Positions 8,524-10,369 of a stretch of 10,369 nucleotides of DNA are shown here, piece by piece. Made by a program: the position numbers and the translations under genes. The notes beneath the pieces were generated by a model. It made no database searches and was not told where the DNA came from. It was given only the letters and a program-made list of their open reading frames with translations. The stretch covers positions 1 through 10,369 of the forward strand of contig JAGLUH010000139.1 of NCBI GenBank assembly GCA_023134875.1. The letters are read 5' to 3'. Source of the DNA: Candidatus Zixiibacteriota bacterium (lineage in GTDB: Bacteria; Zixibacteria; MSB-5A5; CAIYYT01). Positions within the stretch are counted from its first letter, which is position 1. Every line of letters starts with the position of its first letter.

Positions 8524-9677
8524 TTGACCGCTTCCTTTATGGCGTTATAGACATCAAAAGGATTGTGGACAGTGCCACCGGCGTGCCCGACCAGACGGGA
8601 ACGGCATTTGCCGGCGATACAACGATCCATCTCCAGAAAAACCTGACCGTAGTTCATTTCCACCATTATCATCGCCTTCACCTTCTCAGCCAGTTCCCGC
8701 ACCCGCTTCTCCGGAAAAGGCCAGACGGTCACCATCTTGATCTGGCCGACTTTGATACCCTCGGTGCGGGCGCGCGCGATAGCGGGCTGCACCACCCGCG
8801 AAGAGATACCGTAAGCGAGCACCACCACCTCGGCGTCTTCGATATCTTTCTCTACCAACCAGATGATGTCGTCGACATGCTTGTTGACCTTGTCCATGAG
8901 ACGGCGTACGTTCCACTCCTGTGCCTCGGCGTTAATAACCGGATAACCCCGATTATCATGAGTCAGGCCGGTAACATGGAACTTGTATCCCTTGCCGACC
9001 GGCAGCATCGGCGAGATACCGTCTTCGCTTGGATCATACGGCCAGGCCTCGCCCGGTTTCTTGTCGGTATAGCGCCGTTCCAGCAGTTCGATCTCTTCCG
9101 CCGGCGGGATGACTACCTTCTCGGTCATGTGGCCGACGCACTCATCGGTCATAACCAGCACCGGCATCCGGTATTTTTCCGAGAGGTTGAAAGCGTGGAT
9201 AACCAGCTCGAAAGATTCCTGCGGCGAATCGGGCGCCAGCGCGATAACTTCATAGTCGCCGTGCGAGCCCCAGCGGGCCTGCATCATGTCGGCCTGGCCG
9301 GGAAGAGTGGGCAGGCCGGTGGAGGGACCGCCCCGCTGCACGTTCACCAGGACACAGGGAGTCTCCAGCATTATTCCCAGCCCGAAATTCTCCATCATGA
9401 GAGAGAAGCCGGGACCCGAGGTGCAGCTCATGGTTTTTACGCCGCCCCAGGAAGCGCCCAGGATAGCGTTCATGCTGGCCAATTCATCTTCCATCTGGAT
9501 AAAAACGCCGCCGATCAGGGGAAACCGCTGCGAGACCCGCTCCGCTATTTCGGTGGAGGGCGTTATCGGATAGCCGGCAAAGAACTTGCAGCCGGCGGCG
9601 ATACCCCCTTCGGCACAGGCGTGATTGCCGTCAAGATAGTGGGCGCCCGTCAGGACACAACTTGGATCCGCTTTCAT
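8520..9677 (-). CDS. korA: 2-oxoacid:ferredoxin oxidoreductase subunit alpha
   Basis: 385-residue alpha subunit of a ferredoxin-dependent 2-oxoacid oxidoreductase: 2-oxoacid + CoA + oxidised ferredoxin gives acyl-CoA + CO2 + reduced ferredoxin. Typical motifs are YPITPSTE at 36-43, EDE at 63-65, TSGPG at 86-90 and RGGPSTGLPT at 115-124. It lacks the fused gamma domain that some KorA proteins carry; that function is the separate korC downstream. ATG 9677 shares one base with the korD stop (TGATG) and has a GAGGT site about 7 nt upstream, so the two genes are translationally coupled. Assignment to 2-oxoglutarate rather than 2-oxoisovalerate rests on overall resemblance and is less certain than the family call. 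Confidence 0.95.
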   Translation of the reverse strand: MKADPSCVLTGAHYLDGNHACAEGGIAAGCKFFAGYPITPSTEIAERVSQRFPLIGGVFIQMEDELASMNAILGASWGGVKTMSCTSGPGFSLMMENFGLGIMLETPCVLVNVQRGGPSTGLPTLPGQADMMQARWGSHGDYEVIALAPDSPQESFELVIHAFNLSEKYRMPVLVMTDECVGHMTEKVVIPPAEEIELLERRYTDKKPGEAWPYDPSEDGISPMLPVGKGYKFHVTGLTHDNRGYPVINAEAQEWNVRRLMDKVNKHVDDIIWLVEKDIEDAEVVVLAYGISSRVVQPAIARARTEGIKVGQIKMVTVWPFPEKRVRELAEKVKAMIMVEMNYGQVFLEMDRCIAGKCRSRLVGHAGGTVHNPFDVYNAIKEAVK

Positions 9678-9955
9678 CAGGTTACCTCTTTCTTCCCTGT
9701 CTCAACCCGAATGCAATAGATAGCGAAATCGGGGCAAAGCATCTCGCAGAGACCACAGTTGACACATTCCTCCGGTTTGACCGCCACCGGCGGGTGATAG
9801 CCCTTGGAATTGAACTCTTTAGAAAGTTCGAGAACGCCCTTGGGGCAGTACTCCACGCAAAATCCGCACCCCTTGCAGCGTTCCTTCAGGATATGAAGTT
9901 CACCCATCGGGATTTCCAGCTTGTCGATGTCTAACGGGGTTCTCCAGAATTTCAT
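9677..9955 (-). CDS. korD: 2-oxoacid:ferredoxin oxidoreductase subunit delta (2[4Fe-4S] ferredoxin)
   Basis: 92-residue ferredoxin-like subunit that takes electrons from the TPP site to free ferredoxin. It has two classical motifs: Cys 27/30/33/37 followed by Pro, and Cys 64/67/70/74 followed by Pro. The first gene of the operon. An in-frame GTG at 9979 would add eight residues, but ATG 9955 is preferred because a strong GGAGG lies 6 nt before it and falls inside that extension. It ends in TGA overlapping the korA start by one base. A stand-alone ferredoxin would also match, but the position at the head of korABC makes the delta subunit the best call. Confidence 0.93.
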   Translation of the reverse strand: MKFWRTPLDIDKLEIPMGELHILKERCKGCGFCVEYCPKGVLELSKEFNSKGYHPPVAVKPEECVNCGLCEMLCPDFAIYCIRVETGKKEVT

Positions 9956-9961
9956 ATAAGG

Positions 9962-9966
9962 CCTCC
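9962..9966 (-). promoter_or_regulatory. Ribosome binding site fixing the korD start
   Basis: GGAGG six bases upstream of ATG 9955, part of a purine-rich GGAGCGGAGG stretch. It decides for ATG 9955 over GTG 9979. Confidence 0.8.
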
Positions 9967-9993
9967 GCTCCTGGGCCACTCTATAGAAGTTGC

Positions 9994-10024
9994 ATTATTA
10001 TTTTCTTGTTGCAAGGATTGTCAA
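9994..10024 (-). promoter_or_regulatory. Predicted sigma-70-like promoter of the kor-hdr operon
   Basis: A perfect -35 box TTGACA (10024-10019) is followed after 19 bases by AATAAT (9999-9994), five of six matches to the -10 consensus. The spacer is two bases longer than ideal. Transcription would start near 9987, giving a leader of about 30 nt before korD. The placement, AT-rich -10 region and absence of any other promoter-sized gap in the operon support it. No operator was recognised. Confidence 0.6.
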
Positions 10025-10324
10025 CAGCTTGTTCTGACCGGCAGGAATCAGAAACTGTGATCCGTCCAGATGAAGGGCACTTCCAACCGACTGAAAAGCT
10101 GTTTTCCATTTCCAAGCAATTTAATGAATTGCCGGATAAATGTCCAGCCAAAACCTGAGAATCGTTGTCGATGTCAGAAGATCGTCGAACTCTGTGCACG
10201 GCAGATCAGAAAAAGAGGGCAGACAGGACGTTTGCCGGTAACGTAAGAATCCGTGCGCGGCAGACGTCCGGAGGTTGTCCCAAAAGTGATCGAGAATAAT
10301 TTCTGCAGATATGTCTTCCGAGGC
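10025..10324. other. Intergenic stretch with no recognisable gene
   Basis: Frames that are open here on the minus strand (for example 10339-10121) encode short, unconvincing sequences without family motifs or a good ribosome binding site, so I see no gene. No tRNA, riboswitch or clear rho-independent terminator was found by eye. It may be plain upstream spacer, or a degraded remnant. Confidence 0.5.
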
Positions 10325-10352
10325 GTAGGGGCACGCCACGGCGCGCCCCTAC
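10325..10352. repeat. Palindromic GTAGGGGC element
   Basis: Arms GTAGGGGCACGCC (10325-10337) and GGCGCGCCCCTAC (10340-10352) pair over 12 of 13 positions around a 2-base centre; the single mismatch is A10333 against C10344. Similar GTAGGGGC...GCCCCTAC palindromes occur as dispersed intergenic repeats in several bacterial genomes (general knowledge). Copy number in this genome cannot be seen. It could also act as a hairpin terminator for a gene to the right, but there is no T-run after it. Confidence 0.6.
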
Positions 10353-10369
10353 AAGTTGAATCCAGCACC

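Noticed and set aside
8415..9719. Long open frame on the plus strand (434 codons)
   Set aside because: It lies antisense to korA and the korB start, both of which have clear family motifs. Its product has no recognisable domain and is rich in His, Arg and Asp as expected from a mirrored frame.
10121..10339. A small minus-strand gene upstream of korD
   Set aside because: No family motif, no good ribosome binding site, and it runs into the palindromic repeat; it looks like chance open sequence.

Overview
The window is almost entirely one operon, read leftwards on the minus strand. It is from an anaerobic bacterium that decodes UGA as selenocysteine. Bacterial features are Shine-Dalgarno sites before most genes, a sigma-70-like promoter, and SECIS-like hairpins lying inside the reading frame just after each in-frame UGA; archaea keep SECIS elements in untranslated regions. 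I cannot fix the phylum from sequence alone. Desulfobacterota, Chloroflexota or a related uncultured anaerobe would all fit.

Right part (9955 to 7089): a promoter (10024-9994) leads into four tightly coupled genes, korD-korA-korB-korC. They encode a four-subunit 2-oxoacid:ferredoxin oxidoreductase of the 2-oxoglutarate type: a 2[4Fe-4S] ferredoxin subunit, the alpha subunit, the TPP/[4Fe-4S] beta subunit and the gamma subunit. Start and stop codons overlap at each junction.

Middle and left part (7046 to 1): a 42-bp gap leads to a heterodisulfide-reductase-like electron-transfer set. It consists of (i) a 1022-residue protein with two HdrA-like flavoprotein modules and one in-frame UGA; (ii) a small MvhD-like [2Fe-2S] protein; (iii) an HdrC-HdrB fusion of HdrD type with two CCG domains; and (iv) a second, full-length HdrA with its own in-frame UGA, fused to a C-terminal MvhD domain and cut by the left window edge. 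Both UGAs fall at the same place in a CxxU motif. Each is followed at the same distance (27 nt) by a hairpin with a GGUC loop, and the two stems differ by a compensatory base-pair change. Conventional gene calling would split both genes at these UGAs.

Working model (inference): Kor oxidises a 2-oxoacid to acyl-CoA and reduces ferredoxin. The HdrA flavins couple ferredoxin to a second redox partner through MvhD and to a disulfide-like or other acceptor at the HdrD-type non-cubane clusters, by flavin-based electron bifurcation or confurcation. No hydrogenase, formate dehydrogenase, NADH module or membrane subunit is visible, so the other electron partner is unknown and may lie beyond the left edge. 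The 390 bp at the right end hold no convincing gene, only the promoter and a palindromic GTAGGGGC repeat.
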